DNA of 64,000 bases from DATKFM01 sp963810485 (GTDB lineage: Bacteria; Pseudomonadota; Alphaproteobacteria; Dongiales; Dongiaceae), in assembly GCA_963810485.1 (NCBI GenBank), contig CAWENQ010000005.1:620001-684000 (forward strand), written 5' to 3'. Position 1 is the first letter of the stretch; the number at the start of each line of letters is the position of its first letter. The translations under genes and the position numbers were made by a program. Positions 34,213 through 43,683 of the stretch are shown here, in pieces. The notes beneath the pieces are model-generated. The model was not told where the DNA came from. It worked only from the letters and a program-made list of their open reading frames with translations, and did not search any database.

Positions 34213-36546
34213 CTATGCCTTCAGTTGATTGCCGATCGGCAGATCGCGGATGCGCTTGCCCGTGGCGTTGAAGATGGCGTTGGTGAGTGCCGGCGCGAAT
34301 GGCGGCACGCCAGGCTCCCCTACGCCCGTCGCATGGGTCTTGAACTCATGAGGCACGATATGGGTGTGCACGACCTCCGGGAAGTTGTCGGCACGTACCA
34401 TCTGATAGTCGTGGAAGTTGCTTTCCACCGCCTTGCCGTCCTTGAAATTCACGGCGCTATAGAGAGCCAGCGTCATGCCATAGACGCAGGCGCCCTGGAT
34501 CTGCGATTTCACCCGTTCGGGGTTGGCGGTAAATCCGCAATCGATAGCGACATGGACCTCCGGCACCCGCACCGTGCCGTCGGCCGCCACCTTGGCATGC
34601 ACCACCATGGCGACATAGGACACGAAGCTGCGATGCACCGCGATGCCCAGCCCTTCGCCGGCCGGTAAAGTCTTTCCCCAGCCGGCTTTTGCCGCCGCCA
34701 GTTCCACGACATTGCGCAAGCGGCCCGTATCGATCGGGAACTCAGCGTAGGGCTCGCCATAGTTCCAGAAGTCCTCGGGCAGCCCGACCGCCTTGGGATC
34801 GATCACCCGCGGCGAACCGATCATTTCCAGCAGGAAGTCCTTCTGGTCGCGGCCGAGCTCATGGGCCAGCTCGGCGGCAATCGACTGCACGGCGAACGCG
34901 CGCGGGATGTTGGACACCGAGCGGTACCAGCCGATCCGCGTGTGCGCCATGGCCTTGCAGTTCTCCACCCGGATATTGGGAATCTCGAACGGCATGTCGT
35001 AAAGCCCCATGCCGAACTCGATCGGGAACTGGAAGCCTTCATCCGGTGCAAAGGTCGAGAGGATCGAAGGCGCCGCGCTCCGGTGCCGCCAAGCGATAGG
35101 CTTGTTGGCGGTATCGAGGCCGATCTCAATCCGCTCCACCGAGGTTGTGTGGTAGAAGCAGTGCTGGATGTCGTCCTCGCGCGTCCATTGCACGCGCACC
35201 GGCGCACCGACCTTTTGCGACAACAGCGCCGCCTCGATCGCGTAGTCGCATTTCGATTTGCGGCCGAAGCCGCCGCCCAGGAGCGTGACGTGAACGGTCA
35301 CGTCCTCTTCTTTCAGGCCGAGCGCCGCCGCGATATCCTGGCGGGTACCGTAGGGGCTTTGCACAGGCGCCCAGATCTCAGCCTTGCCGTTGGCCACGTT
35401 GGCGAGAGCCACCGGCGGTTCCATCGACGCGTGAGCCATGTGCGGCTGATAATACTCCTGAGCGAAGACGCGCGCCGCCCCGCTCAGCGCCGCCTCGGGG
35501 TCGCCCTGATTGCGGATCGAATTGCCCGGGGCGCTAACTGAGGTGCTCAGCTCCTTGCGGTACTCGGTCGTGGTGTAGCCCGCATGGGGCCCGTCATCCC
35601 ATTCGATGACCAGCGCATCCCGGCCGTTGATCGCCGCCCAGGTGTTGCTGGCGATCACGGCCACGCCGCCCTGCGGGGCGAACTTGGCCGGCGGCATGCT
35701 GGCGGGGAGTTCTTCGATGCGCTCCACGCCGGCGACCGCCAGAGCGGCCGTACTGTCCACGGACTTGACCTTGCCGCCGACCACGGCCGGCCTAGCCACC
35801 ACCGCGTATTTCATGCCGGGCAGGCTGATATCGGCGCCATAGACTGCCTTGCCGGTGATGATGTCATGCATGTCGAAGATCGGCACATTGCCTTTGCCGA
35901 CATAGCGAAACTCCCGCTCGTCCTTGAACTTCAATTGATCGCGGGATGGCGTCGGCAGGCTCATCGCCCCTTTCGCCAGATCGCCGTAGCCAAGACTGCG
36001 GTCGAGAGATTTCTGCACGACCGCGTGGCCGATGGCCTGGACGTCTTCATGGGCGACGCCCCACTGCTTGGCTGCCGCCTCCTCCAGCATCCAGCGGACC
36101 GCCGCACCGATCTCGCGGCAGGGCTGGATATGGTGGCGCAGGCTGCGGGAGCCGTCGGTGTCCTGGTTGCCGTATTTCGGCTCATCGCCCGGCGCCTGGA
36201 CGATCTTGACCCGGCTCCAGTCCGCTTCCATCTCGTCGGCAATGATCATCGGCAGGCTGGTGCGGGAGCCGGTGCCCATCTCCGAGCGGTGGGCGACGAT
36301 CGTCACCGTGCCGTCGGGATCGATCATCACGAATATGTGAGGATCGTTGACGACGCCGTTCGCCATGCTCTGTCCGCCATGAGGATAGGCATCGAAGGCC
36401 TTCGCGCTGGATGGCAGGAACTGCAGGGCCACGACCAGCCCGGCCGCTCCCTTCAGTATGTTCCGGCGGCTTACGTTCTGGATGATGGCGCTTTCGCCGC
36501 TAAACGCCGGCGTCCGCGCTGCATACTGGTTCATTTGCTTCAACAT
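34213..36546 (-). CDS. Xanthine dehydrogenase family molybdopterin-binding subunit (IorB-like)
   Basis: 777 residues from the ATG at 36546, with AGGAG upstream. Large subunit of a two-subunit molybdenum hydroxylase of the isoquinoline 1-oxidoreductase/aldehyde oxidase type. A Tat signal is present (SRRNILKG, then a hydrophobic AAGLVVALQFLP), as in other IorB-type proteins. Molybdopterin-contact segments include LLGGGFGRKSKCDY and HTRIGWYRSVSN, and the catalytic glutamate is in GVGEPGVPP close to the C-terminus. The small iron-sulfur subunit gene is directly upstream. The natural substrate, a heteroaromatic or aldehyde, is unknown. Confidence 0.92.
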   Translation of the reverse strand: MLKQMNQYAARTPAFSGESAIIQNVSRRNILKGAAGLVVALQFLPSSAKAFDAYPHGGQSMANGVVNDPHIFVMIDPDGTVTIVAHRSEMGTGSRTSLPMIIADEMEADWSRVKIVQAPGDEPKYGNQDTDGSRSLRHHIQPCREIGAAVRWMLEEAAAKQWGVAHEDVQAIGHAVVQKSLDRSLGYGDLAKGAMSLPTPSRDQLKFKDEREFRYVGKGNVPIFDMHDIITGKAVYGADISLPGMKYAVVARPAVVGGKVKSVDSTAALAVAGVERIEELPASMPPAKFAPQGGVAVIASNTWAAINGRDALVIEWDDGPHAGYTTTEYRKELSTSVSAPGNSIRNQGDPEAALSGAARVFAQEYYQPHMAHASMEPPVALANVANGKAEIWAPVQSPYGTRQDIAAALGLKEEDVTVHVTLLGGGFGRKSKCDYAIEAALLSQKVGAPVRVQWTREDDIQHCFYHTTSVERIEIGLDTANKPIAWRHRSAAPSILSTFAPDEGFQFPIEFGMGLYDMPFEIPNIRVENCKAMAHTRIGWYRSVSNIPRAFAVQSIAAELAHELGRDQKDFLLEMIGSPRVIDPKAVGLPEDFWNYGEPYAEFPIDTGRLRNVVELAAAKAGWGKTLPAGEGLGIAVHRSFVSYVAMVVHAKVAADGTVRVPEVHVAIDCGFTANPERVKSQIQGACVYGMTLALYSAVNFKDGKAVESNFHDYQMVRADNFPEVVHTHIVPHEFKTHATGVGEPGVPPFAPALTNAIFNATGKRIRDLPIGNQLKA

Positions 36547-36550
36547 GGCA

Positions 36551-37003
36551 TCACGCTCCTGTCGCGGCTTGGCGAACGGCCGCAACGATGCGCTGGTAAC
36601 AGCCGCACCGACAGATGTTTCCCTTCATGCCCTCGAGAATGTCCTGATCCGACGGCGCGGGGTTTTCGGCAATCAGCGATGCCGCCTGCATGATCTGGCC
36701 GGCCTGGCAGAAGCCGCATTGCGGCACGTTCTGATCGCGCCAGGCCTGCTGCACCGGATGGTTTCCCTCGGGACTCAAGCCCTCGATCGTCGTCACGGCG
36801 CCCTCCACATCACCTACCGCGATGATGCAAGAACGGACCGCGACGCCATCGACGTGAACCGTGCAGGCGCCGCACTCGGCGACGCCGCAGCCGAATTTCG
36901 TACCGTTGAGTCCGATGACATCGCGGATCACCCAGAGCAGGGGCATCTCCGCGGGGACATCGACATCATGCGCTTTGCCATTGACCGTAAGGGAAATTGC
37001 CAT
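36551..37003 (-). CDS. (2Fe-2S)-binding protein, small subunit of molybdenum hydroxylase (IorA-like)
   Basis: 150 residues from the ATG at 37003, preceded by GGGAGGT. Two [2Fe-2S] domains: a plant ferredoxin-like one with CGVAECGACTVHVDG plus a later Cys, and the all-helical one with CGFCQAGQIMQA and CRCGCYQRI. The last motif is usually CRCGTYxRI; here the Thr is Cys, giving one extra cysteine beside the cluster ligands. It passes electrons from the molybdenum subunit to an external acceptor. The stop lies 4 bp before the large-subunit start. Confidence 0.93.
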   Translation of the reverse strand: MAISLTVNGKAHDVDVPAEMPLLWVIRDVIGLNGTKFGCGVAECGACTVHVDGVAVRSCIIAVGDVEGAVTTIEGLSPEGNHPVQQAWRDQNVPQCGFCQAGQIMQAASLIAENPAPSDQDILEGMKGNICRCGCYQRIVAAVRQAATGA

Positions 37004-37166
37004 AGCAGGGACCTCCCGAGTTTGCGTGCGAATTTGTGTGAGGCAGGCGGGAGCTATCTTTAGTTCTTGTATTCTGTAACACAATCAAAAAAGGCCATAG
37101 CGCGACTGCCGCGATGCGCTGCACACGCAGTCGGTATTCCTGTCAGCGACTTCGGAGATGAATTGC

Positions 37167-38315
37167 TTAGCTAACGACGATCCGCGGTGCTTGGTGGCGC
37201 TTGTCGCCCAGGGCGGCCTGCGTCTTCTCCCACACCCGTGCGGCGATGGTCTTGAAAATGCGCGCATGTTCGCCATCAGGCGCGGACACGACGATGGGAT
37301 TGCCGCCGTCGGATGTCTCGCGGATGTCGATATGCAGGGGAACTTCGCCGAGGAAGTCGGTGCCCAGCTTCGCGGCCTCCGCCTTGGCGCCGCCATGGGC
37401 GAAGATATGGCTGACATGGCCGCAGTTCGGGCAGGAGAAATAGCTCATGTTCTCAATAATGCCGAACACCGGCACTTCCACTTTGCGGAACATGTTCAGG
37501 CCCTTGCGGGCGTCCAGCAGGGCGATGTCCTGGGGCGTGGAGACAATCACCGCACCGGTCACCGGCACGTCCTGCGCCAGGCTGAGCTGGATATCGCCGG
37601 TGCCCGGCGGCATGTCGACGACCAGGATGTCCAGCTCACCCCATTCGGTTTGCTGCAACATCTGCTTGAGGGCGCCGGTCGCCATCGGGCCGCGCCAGAT
37701 CATGGGGGTATCCTCCGCCACGAGGAACCCCGCCGACATGCATTTCACGCCGAAGTTCTGCAGCGGAATGATGATGCGATTGTCCGGGCTCTGTGGCCGG
37801 CCCTTCAGCCCCATCATGCGCGGCTGCGAGGGACCATAGATATCGGCGTCGAGCATGCCGACCTTCAGCCCCTGGACGGCTAGCGCCAGGGCCAGATTCA
37901 CGGCCACGGTGGATTTGCCAACTCCGCCCTTGCCGCTGGCGACGGCGACGATGCTGCGGACGCCGGGGACAACCAATTTGGCAGGACGTTGCGGTGCGCC
38001 GCCGTGGGAATGGGCCTGAGGCGGCGGCGGCGCGGCCGCCTTCGCCCGGTGGGCGGTCAGGACCGCGCTGACGCTCAGAACGCCTGGAATGGCATCCACC
38101 GCTTGCTCCGCGGCCTTCCGCAGCGGCTCCAGCTTGGGCCCCCGTTGCGGGTCCACTTCAATGGCGAACGCGACATGGCCGTCGCGCACAGCCAGACCGG
38201 TAACCATGCCCAGGGTGACGATGTCGCCGCCGCGATCCGGGTCGCTGATCCGGCGCAGAGCAGCCATCACATCGGCTTCCGCCACGGGTGTGGATGGCTT
38301 ATCGGCAGGCGCCAT
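37167..38315 (-). CDS. apbC: Iron-sulfur cluster carrier protein ApbC/Mrp
   Basis: 382 residues from the ATG at 38315, which has GGAG upstream; the longer frame to 38456 lacks similarity. N-terminal MIP18/DUF59-like domain (about 1-90), then the P-loop ATPase with GKGGVGKST, the DADIYGPSQPRMMG switch region and the CxxC pair in FSCPNCGHV that binds a bridging Fe-S cluster. It delivers Fe-S clusters to client enzymes. It is transcribed away from hflK and lies downstream of nothing obviously co-regulated, although Fe-S client genes (iorA, fds) are in the same window. Confidence 0.93.
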   Translation of the reverse strand: MAPADKPSTPVAEADVMAALRRISDPDRGGDIVTLGMVTGLAVRDGHVAFAIEVDPQRGPKLEPLRKAAEQAVDAIPGVLSVSAVLTAHRAKAAAPPPPQAHSHGGAPQRPAKLVVPGVRSIVAVASGKGGVGKSTVAVNLALALAVQGLKVGMLDADIYGPSQPRMMGLKGRPQSPDNRIIIPLQNFGVKCMSAGFLVAEDTPMIWRGPMATGALKQMLQQTEWGELDILVVDMPPGTGDIQLSLAQDVPVTGAVIVSTPQDIALLDARKGLNMFRKVEVPVFGIIENMSYFSCPNCGHVSHIFAHGGAKAEAAKLGTDFLGEVPLHIDIRETSDGGNPIVVSAPDGEHARIFKTIAARVWEKTQAALGDKRHQAPRIVVS

Positions 38316-38454
38316 GCTTGAAAACTCCGGCCTGGGGCCAAGATTTAGCTGACTGCCGGCGGGTTGTGACCGGCGATGCGGTGACATATAAGGCCCACAA
38401 CCGGCATTGGAAAGGCTGCGTTCCGCGGCCATAACAGCGAGGTCGATCAATAAC

Positions 38455-39599
38455 ATGCCCTGGCAAAGTCAAGGTGGAGGCGGCGGCGGCCCGTGGGGTG
38501 GCGGCAGCGGTGGCGGCGGTGGCGGCGGCCAAGGTCCTTGGGGCCGGGGGCCATCATCGGGCGGCCAGGGCGGACCCCGGATCTTGAGGAAATGCTGCGC
38601 CGCGGCCAGGACCGGATGAGGCAATTCATTCCCGGTGGCCTGGGCGGCGGACGCATGGCCGGCGCAATCGCCGGCGGCCTGCTCATCCTCTGGGGCCTTT
38701 CCGGCTTCTACCAGGTTCAGCCCGATGAGGTCGGCGTGCCCCTGGTGTTCGGCAAGGCCCATGCCGTGACCACGCCCGGCCTGCATTGGAACTGGCCGAC
38801 GCCGATCGGCAGCGTCGAGCGGCCCAAGGTCACGCAGGTCAGCACCGTCGAGATCGGCGGCACCAGCGGATCGGAAGAAAGCCTGATCCTGACCGGCGAC
38901 GAGAACATCATCGATATCCGGTTCACGGTGCAGTGGCTGATCAGTGACCCGACATTGTTCCTATTCAATATCCGGGAGCCGGATCAGACGATCCGCAGCG
39001 TGGCGCAGTCGGCCATGCGCGAGATCATCGGCCAGACGCCTTTTGAATTTGCCCGCAGCGATGCCGGCCGGGCGCAAATCGTGACCCGCACCACCGATCT
39101 GATCCAGCGCATGCTCGACAGCTATGGCGCCGGCATCGCCATCACCCAGGTCGCGCTGCGCAACACCGATCCGCCGGCCGCCGTTAACGAGGCGTTCCAG
39201 GACGTCGCTGCCGCAATCCAGGATGCGCAGGCACTGCGCAACGAGGCGGAACGCTATCGTTTCGAAGTTGGCAATCGCATTCAGGGCGAAGCACAGCAGA
39301 CAATCCTTCAGGCGGAAGCCTACAAGGCCGAGCGCATCGCGAGCGCAACCGGCGAAGCGCAGCGTTTCCTGGCGCAATATGAACAATTCCGAGCGGCGCC
39401 AGATATCACCAAGCGGCGTCTCTATCTGGAGACCATGGAACGCGTCATGGGCAAGCTCGATAAGGTGCTGATCGATGAAGGCGCGGGTGGGTCGGTTCCC
39501 TATCTGTCGCTGAACGAGCTGATGCGCCGCATGGTGCAACCCGCGCCGACGACCAACCCGGCAGAGCCTGGTACCGGGCAGGCGGGAGCCGCGCCATGA
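38455..39599 (+). CDS. hflK: FtsH protease activity modulator HflK, one frameshift near the N-terminus
   Basis: About 381 residues after restoring one base. Translation starts at the ATG at 38455 (MPWQSQ), through a Gly/Pro/Trp-rich segment usual for HflK, and must change frame near 38573 where a run of C is one short (GGA-CCCC-GG), to continue PDLEEMLRRGQDRM. A membrane anchor (GAIAGGLLILWGLSGFYQV) and the SPFH/Band 7 domain follow. HflK and HflC form a large cage around FtsH in the inner membrane and restrain it. The stop overlaps hflC as ATGA. Confidence 0.9.
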
Positions 39600-40507
39600 A
39601 CCAGTACAGAACCATCGGCGTCGTGGTCGCAATTGCCGTTGTCGTCATCGTCGCGTTGATGTCGGTGTTTACGGTGCATCAGCGGGAACAGGCCCTGGTG
39701 CTGCGTTTGGGTCAACCGGTTCGCGTTATCTCCGAGCCAGGGCTGCAATTCCGGATTCCGTTCTTCGAGGAGGTCGTCAAGATCGATCGCCGCGTGCTCT
39801 ACGCCGAAGGCAGCGGTGAAGAGGTCCCGACCCGCGACCAGAAACAGCTCATCATCGACTACTTCGCGCGCTACAGGATCACCAATCCGCTGCTGTTCTT
39901 CCAGACTGTGCGCAGCGAGGAGATCATGCAGCAGCGCCTGCTGCCGATCATCACGTCGCAGCTTCGCCGCGTCGTCGGCGGCGTGCCGATGGCGCAATTG
40001 CTGACCGCACAGCGAGCCGACATGATGCTGGAGATCACCCGGGTCGCCAGCCAGGAGACGGAGCGGTTCGGCATCGAGCTCATCGATGTGCGCATGAAGC
40101 GGGTCGATCTGCCGACACAGAACAGCCTGGCGGTGTTCAACCGGATGAAGAAGCAGCGCGAGGCGGAGGCGGGACGCATCCGTACCGAGGGCGAGCGGGA
40201 TGCCCGGCGGATTCGCGCCGAGACCGACAAGGAAGCCGTCGTGGCGATTGCCGAAGCGCGACGCCAGGCCTCGATTCTCCGAGGTCAAGGCGAAGCGGAG
40301 GCAACGCGCCTCTACAACGAAGCTTACGGCAAGGATCCGAAGTTCTTCGACTTCTTCCGCTCGCTGCAGGCAATGGAGACGGGGATGCCGGCCTCGACCA
40401 CCACCTATGTCGGCCCGGCTTCGGGCGACTTCTTCCGTTTCTTCGGGCGGGAGGAAGGGACTAGCGGGAATGTCGCTCCTGAGGCGACGGCGCCCGCAAC
40501 GCAGTAA
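39596..40507 (+). CDS. hflC: Protease modulator HflC
   Basis: 303 residues. N-terminal membrane anchor (about 6-26), then the SPFH/Band 7 domain with VLRLGQPVRVISEPGLQFRIP and the coiled-coil stretch of EAEAGRIRTEGERDARRIRAE type near 190-225. It is the partner of HflK in the FtsH-restraining complex. It is translationally coupled to hflK by a 4-bp overlap, and the DUF2065 gene follows 18 bp later, the common alphaproteobacterial order. Confidence 0.95.
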   Translation: MNQYRTIGVVVAIAVVVIVALMSVFTVHQREQALVLRLGQPVRVISEPGLQFRIPFFEEVVKIDRRVLYAEGSGEEVPTRDQKQLIIDYFARYRITNPLLFFQTVRSEEIMQQRLLPIITSQLRRVVGGVPMAQLLTAQRADMMLEITRVASQETERFGIELIDVRMKRVDLPTQNSLAVFNRMKKQREAEAGRIRTEGERDARRIRAETDKEAVVAIAEARRQASILRGQGEAEATRLYNEAYGKDPKFFDFFRSLQAMETGMPASTTTYVGPASGDFFRFFGREEGTSGNVAPEATAPATQ

Positions 40508-40525
40508 AGGCGGCGGCGGCATCGC

Positions 40526-40723
40526 ATGGGTTTTGCGTTCGGCGATTTCGCGACCGCAATCGGACTGGTCCTGGTCATCGAGGGCGCGCTGCTGGTCCTG
40601 GCGCCAAACCTGGCCAAGCGGATGGTGACCGAGATTTTGACCGCGCCGCCGCAGCTTCTGCGCCTGGGCGGCATTGTATCGGCCGCCATTGGCGTTGCCG
40701 TCGTTTGGGCGATCCGGGGCTAG
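40526..40723 (+). CDS. DUF2065 family membrane protein
   Basis: 65 residues with two transmembrane segments (FATAIGLVLVIEGALLVLAPN and the VSAAIGVAVVWAIRG end). DUF2065 proteins are almost always encoded beside hflC, as here, and may belong to the FtsH/HflKC system; the exact role is unknown. It lies 18 bp after hflC and is followed by a 250-bp gap before degP. Confidence 0.9.
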   Translation: MGFAFGDFATAIGLVLVIEGALLVLAPNLAKRMVTEILTAPPQLLRLGGIVSAAIGVAVVWAIRG

Positions 40724-40973
40724 CCCTGATCCCGGGTCCGTTCACGTCACCGTGAATGCCGCAATATGGCCGCAACTTGTTTCTGGGAAACTAAGTTAAT
40801 TTCGTTAACCATTTTTCATTCTTCTCGCGTATCCTCGCGACAGCACATCTGAGACGGCTCTTGAACTCGGCGACTGCGCATCCGATTTCCTCGTATCCAG
40901 TCAGGGGCCAATTCCCCGGCGCACCGGCCCGTCCGGCCACCGGAAACTCACAAGCCAGGAATGGAGTAATGCC

Positions 40974-42476
40974 GTGACTTCCACCCGTTTCATCCGCCGC
41001 AGGCCTACCTCGAGCGTCCGGGCCGTGCCCGCGCCGCTGCCGGCCATGCGCGGCATCTATTGGCTGATCTGCCTGCTGACCGCTCTGGCTTTCCTGCTGG
41101 CCAGCCACGCCGCCTGGGCCCGGTCGGCGCCGGAGAGCTTTGCGGATCTCGCCGACAGCCTGCTGCCCGCCGTCGTCAACGTCTCCACGACCCAGACGGT
41201 AAAAGCCGACAGCATGAGCGGCAGCGAGGAACTCGACGACTTCTTCAACGAGTTCATGAATCGCCAGGGGCGCGAGAACAAGCCGCGCCGCATGACCTCG
41301 CTCGGCTCCGGTTTCATCATCGATCCGGCCGGTTATGTGGTCACCAACAATCACGTCATCGCCGACGCGGACGAGGTGACGGTTCTTCTCCATGACGACA
41401 CCGAACTGAAAGCCACGATCATCGGCCGCGACGAAAAGACCGATCTGGCCCTGCTGAAAGTGGAAGCCGGCAAGCCGTTGCCGGCCGTGAACTGGGGCGA
41501 TTCCGATTCGCTGCGGATCGGCGACTGGGTGATGGCGATCGGCAATCCGTTCGGCCTCGGCGGCACTGTGACCGCCGGTATCGTGTCGGCCCGCGGCCGC
41601 CGGCTCGACGGCGCGTATGACGACTACATCCAGACCGACGCCTCCATCAACAGGGGCAACTCCGGTGGTCCCCTGTTCGACATGAACGGACAGGTCATCG
41701 GCATCAACACGGCCATCTATTCCCAGACCGGCGGCAGCGTCGGCATCGGTTTCGCGATCCCTTCGACCCTGGCAAAGAACGTGGTGGCGCAGATCCGCCA
41801 GTTCGGCAAACCCAAGCGCGGCTGGCTCGGCGTTCGCATCCAGAACGTGAATGACGAGCTCGCCGAAGGGCTTCATTTGCCGTCGACCAAGGGCGCGCTT
41901 GTCGCCAACGTCACCGAAGGCGGTCCGGCCGACAAAGCCGGCATCAAGCAGGGCGACGTGGTGCTGCGCTTCGACAGCAAGGAAGTCACCGCCAGCCGGT
42001 CTCTGCCGCGCATCGTGGCGGAAACCTCCATCAGCAAGAAGGTGCAGGTGGTCGTCTGGCGCCAAGGCAAGGAGATGACCTTCGATGTGGTCGTCGGCGA
42101 GTTGACCGACGATGTGGAGAAGGCGGCGCTGAGCCAGCCTGAAGAGCAAGGCGATACCGGTCCGACCGAGGGCAAGATTGCCAATCTCGGCCTCACCGTC
42201 GGCCAGATCACCGATGCGGCCCGCAGCGAGTTCAAGCTCGAAAGCAGCGTCAAGGGCGTGATCATCAGCGCAGTCGACGAAACTGGCCCGGCGGCGGAAA
42301 AAGGCCTGCAGGTGGGCGACGTGATCGTCGAGATCGACCAGAAGGCGGTCGGCTCTCCCACTGACATCGAGCGCCGCGTCAAGGAAGCGAAGAAGAACGG
42401 CTTCCGGGTCGTGACCCTGCTGATCTACCGCGGCGGCGATTTCCAATGGTTCGCTGTCCGCATCGACAAGGGCTGA
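40974..42476 (+). CDS. degP: Do family periplasmic serine protease (DegP/HtrA)
   Basis: 500 residues from the GTG at 40974, with GGAG placed correctly upstream. An N-terminal membrane/signal segment (about 27-47) is followed by the trypsin-like domain with triad H127 (NNHVI), D157 (TDLALLKV) and S230 (RGNSGGPLF), and two PDZ domains (about 275-365 and 395-495). It degrades or refolds misfolded envelope proteins. It sits after hflK-hflC-DUF2065, the usual alphaproteobacterial envelope-quality locus. It ends at a very strong terminator. Confidence 0.94.
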   Translation: MTSTRFIRRRPTSSVRAVPAPLPAMRGIYWLICLLTALAFLLASHAAWARSAPESFADLADSLLPAVVNVSTTQTVKADSMSGSEELDDFFNEFMNRQGRENKPRRMTSLGSGFIIDPAGYVVTNNHVIADADEVTVLLHDDTELKATIIGRDEKTDLALLKVEAGKPLPAVNWGDSDSLRIGDWVMAIGNPFGLGGTVTAGIVSARGRRLDGAYDDYIQTDASINRGNSGGPLFDMNGQVIGINTAIYSQTGGSVGIGFAIPSTLAKNVVAQIRQFGKPKRGWLGVRIQNVNDELAEGLHLPSTKGALVANVTEGGPADKAGIKQGDVVLRFDSKEVTASRSLPRIVAETSISKKVQVVVWRQGKEMTFDVVVGELTDDVEKAALSQPEEQGDTGPTEGKIANLGLTVGQITDAARSEFKLESSVKGVIISAVDETGPAAEKGLQVGDVIVEIDQKAVGSPTDIERRVKEAKKNGFRVVTLLIYRGGDFQWFAVRIDKG

Positions 42477-42514
42477 TGCCGCCAATGGCGCCGGCCGGTC
42501 CGGCGCACTAAAAG

Positions 42515-42549
42515 AAAAGGGCGGCGCCCCATCGGTGCCGCCCTTTTTT
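42515..42549 (+). terminator. Rho-independent terminator of degP, abutting the miaA start
   Basis: The stem is 14 bp (42515-42528 with 42534-42547, one G-U) around a 5-nt loop, ending in TTTTTT. The ATG of miaA is at 42551, one base after the T-run. Transcripts ending here cannot reach miaA. Confidence 0.9.
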
Positions 42550-42550
42550 C

Positions 42551-43495
42551 ATGGCGACGCAGCGCATCCTCGTTATCGGCGGCCCGACCGCGAGCGGCAA
42601 ATCCGCAATCGCCATGGAATTGGCGCGGGCGCTCGATGGCGTTGTGATCAATGCCGACAGCATGCAGGTCTATGCCGAGTTGCCGATCCTCACTGCCCAG
42701 CCCGATGCCGCGGCTCGCGCCGCTGTGCCACATCGCCTCTATGGCGTGCTGTCGGCGGCGGAGGTCTGCTCGGCGGCGCGCTGGGCCAACATGGCCTGGG
42801 CGGCGGCCGACGACGCGGCGCGGGAGGGCCTGCAGCCGATCGTCGTCGGCGGCACCGGGCTCTACATCCAGGTGATGATGCGGGGATTGGCGCCGGTACC
42901 GGAAATTCCGCCCGAAATCCGGGCAGAGGCGCGAAAGCTCCTGCAAGAGCTGGGGCCAGCGGCGTTTCATGCCCGGCTCGCCGGGCGCGATCCCGCCGGG
43001 GCGGCCCGGCTGCAGCCGACCGATCCGCAACGGCTGGCGCGGGCCTGGGAGGTGCTGGAGGCCACCGGCCGCTCCCTGGCCTATTGGCAGGCGGAAGCCG
43101 GTCCAACGCGGACAGATGCGAACTTCCTGCCGTTCGTTCTCAACCCAAGCCGCGAGGCACTTTACCAGGCGATCGACCGCAGATTCGCGGAAATGGTCCA
43201 AGCCGGGGCGCTGGAGGAGGTCAGGGCTATATCCCGCATGGAGCTTCCTGCTGAGACCCCGGCGCTGAAGGCCCTGGGCGTCCAGGAACTTCTGAGCCAT
43301 CTCGCCGGTGATATCGACCTGCCAACCGCTATTGCCGCAGGCCAGCAATCGAGCCGCCGATACGCCAAGCGGCAAATGACCTGGTTCCGGAACCAGCTCC
43401 CGATCGCTAATTTTCTTTCTATTGACCGTAATTTTGAGACATCATTGGAAAGAATATTGCCCGAAATCTTTTCGGTTATTCGCAAGAACTGTTGA
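42551..43495 (+). CDS. miaA: tRNA dimethylallyltransferase
   Basis: 314 residues. It transfers a dimethylallyl group to A37 of tRNAs reading UNN codons. The P-loop is GPTASGKS at residues 11-18, NADSMQVY is the DSMQ-type substrate motif near 34-41, and VVGGTGLYIQ near 97-106 is the conserved tRNA/prenyl-contact loop. It has no ribosome site of its own: the bases before its ATG are the T-run and stem of the degP terminator. The true start might therefore be different or translation may be leaderless. The ilvBNC genes follow. Confidence 0.94.
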   Translation: MATQRILVIGGPTASGKSAIAMELARALDGVVINADSMQVYAELPILTAQPDAAARAAVPHRLYGVLSAAEVCSAARWANMAWAAADDAAREGLQPIVVGGTGLYIQVMMRGLAPVPEIPPEIRAEARKLLQELGPAAFHARLAGRDPAGAARLQPTDPQRLARAWEVLEATGRSLAYWQAEAGPTRTDANFLPFVLNPSREALYQAIDRRFAEMVQAGALEEVRAISRMELPAETPALKALGVQELLSHLAGDIDLPTAIAAGQQSSRRYAKRQMTWFRNQLPIANFLSIDRNFETSLERILPEIFSVIRKNC

Positions 43496-43683
43496 CCGGG
43501 TAAAGGCGAGTCGCTAGCTTGTGCCGCCCTCGCGCGGCGTTGTGCAGTGCAATAAACAAGCCGGGCGATAGCTTTAGCTTTACCGCTGTGCCTGAAACGG
43601 CAAGATCAGGCGGGAAGGGCGTGAAGCGGCGAACGGTGCATTTTCCGGGCGCGGCGGATGATCAAGCGGAGAGGCGTTGGGCT

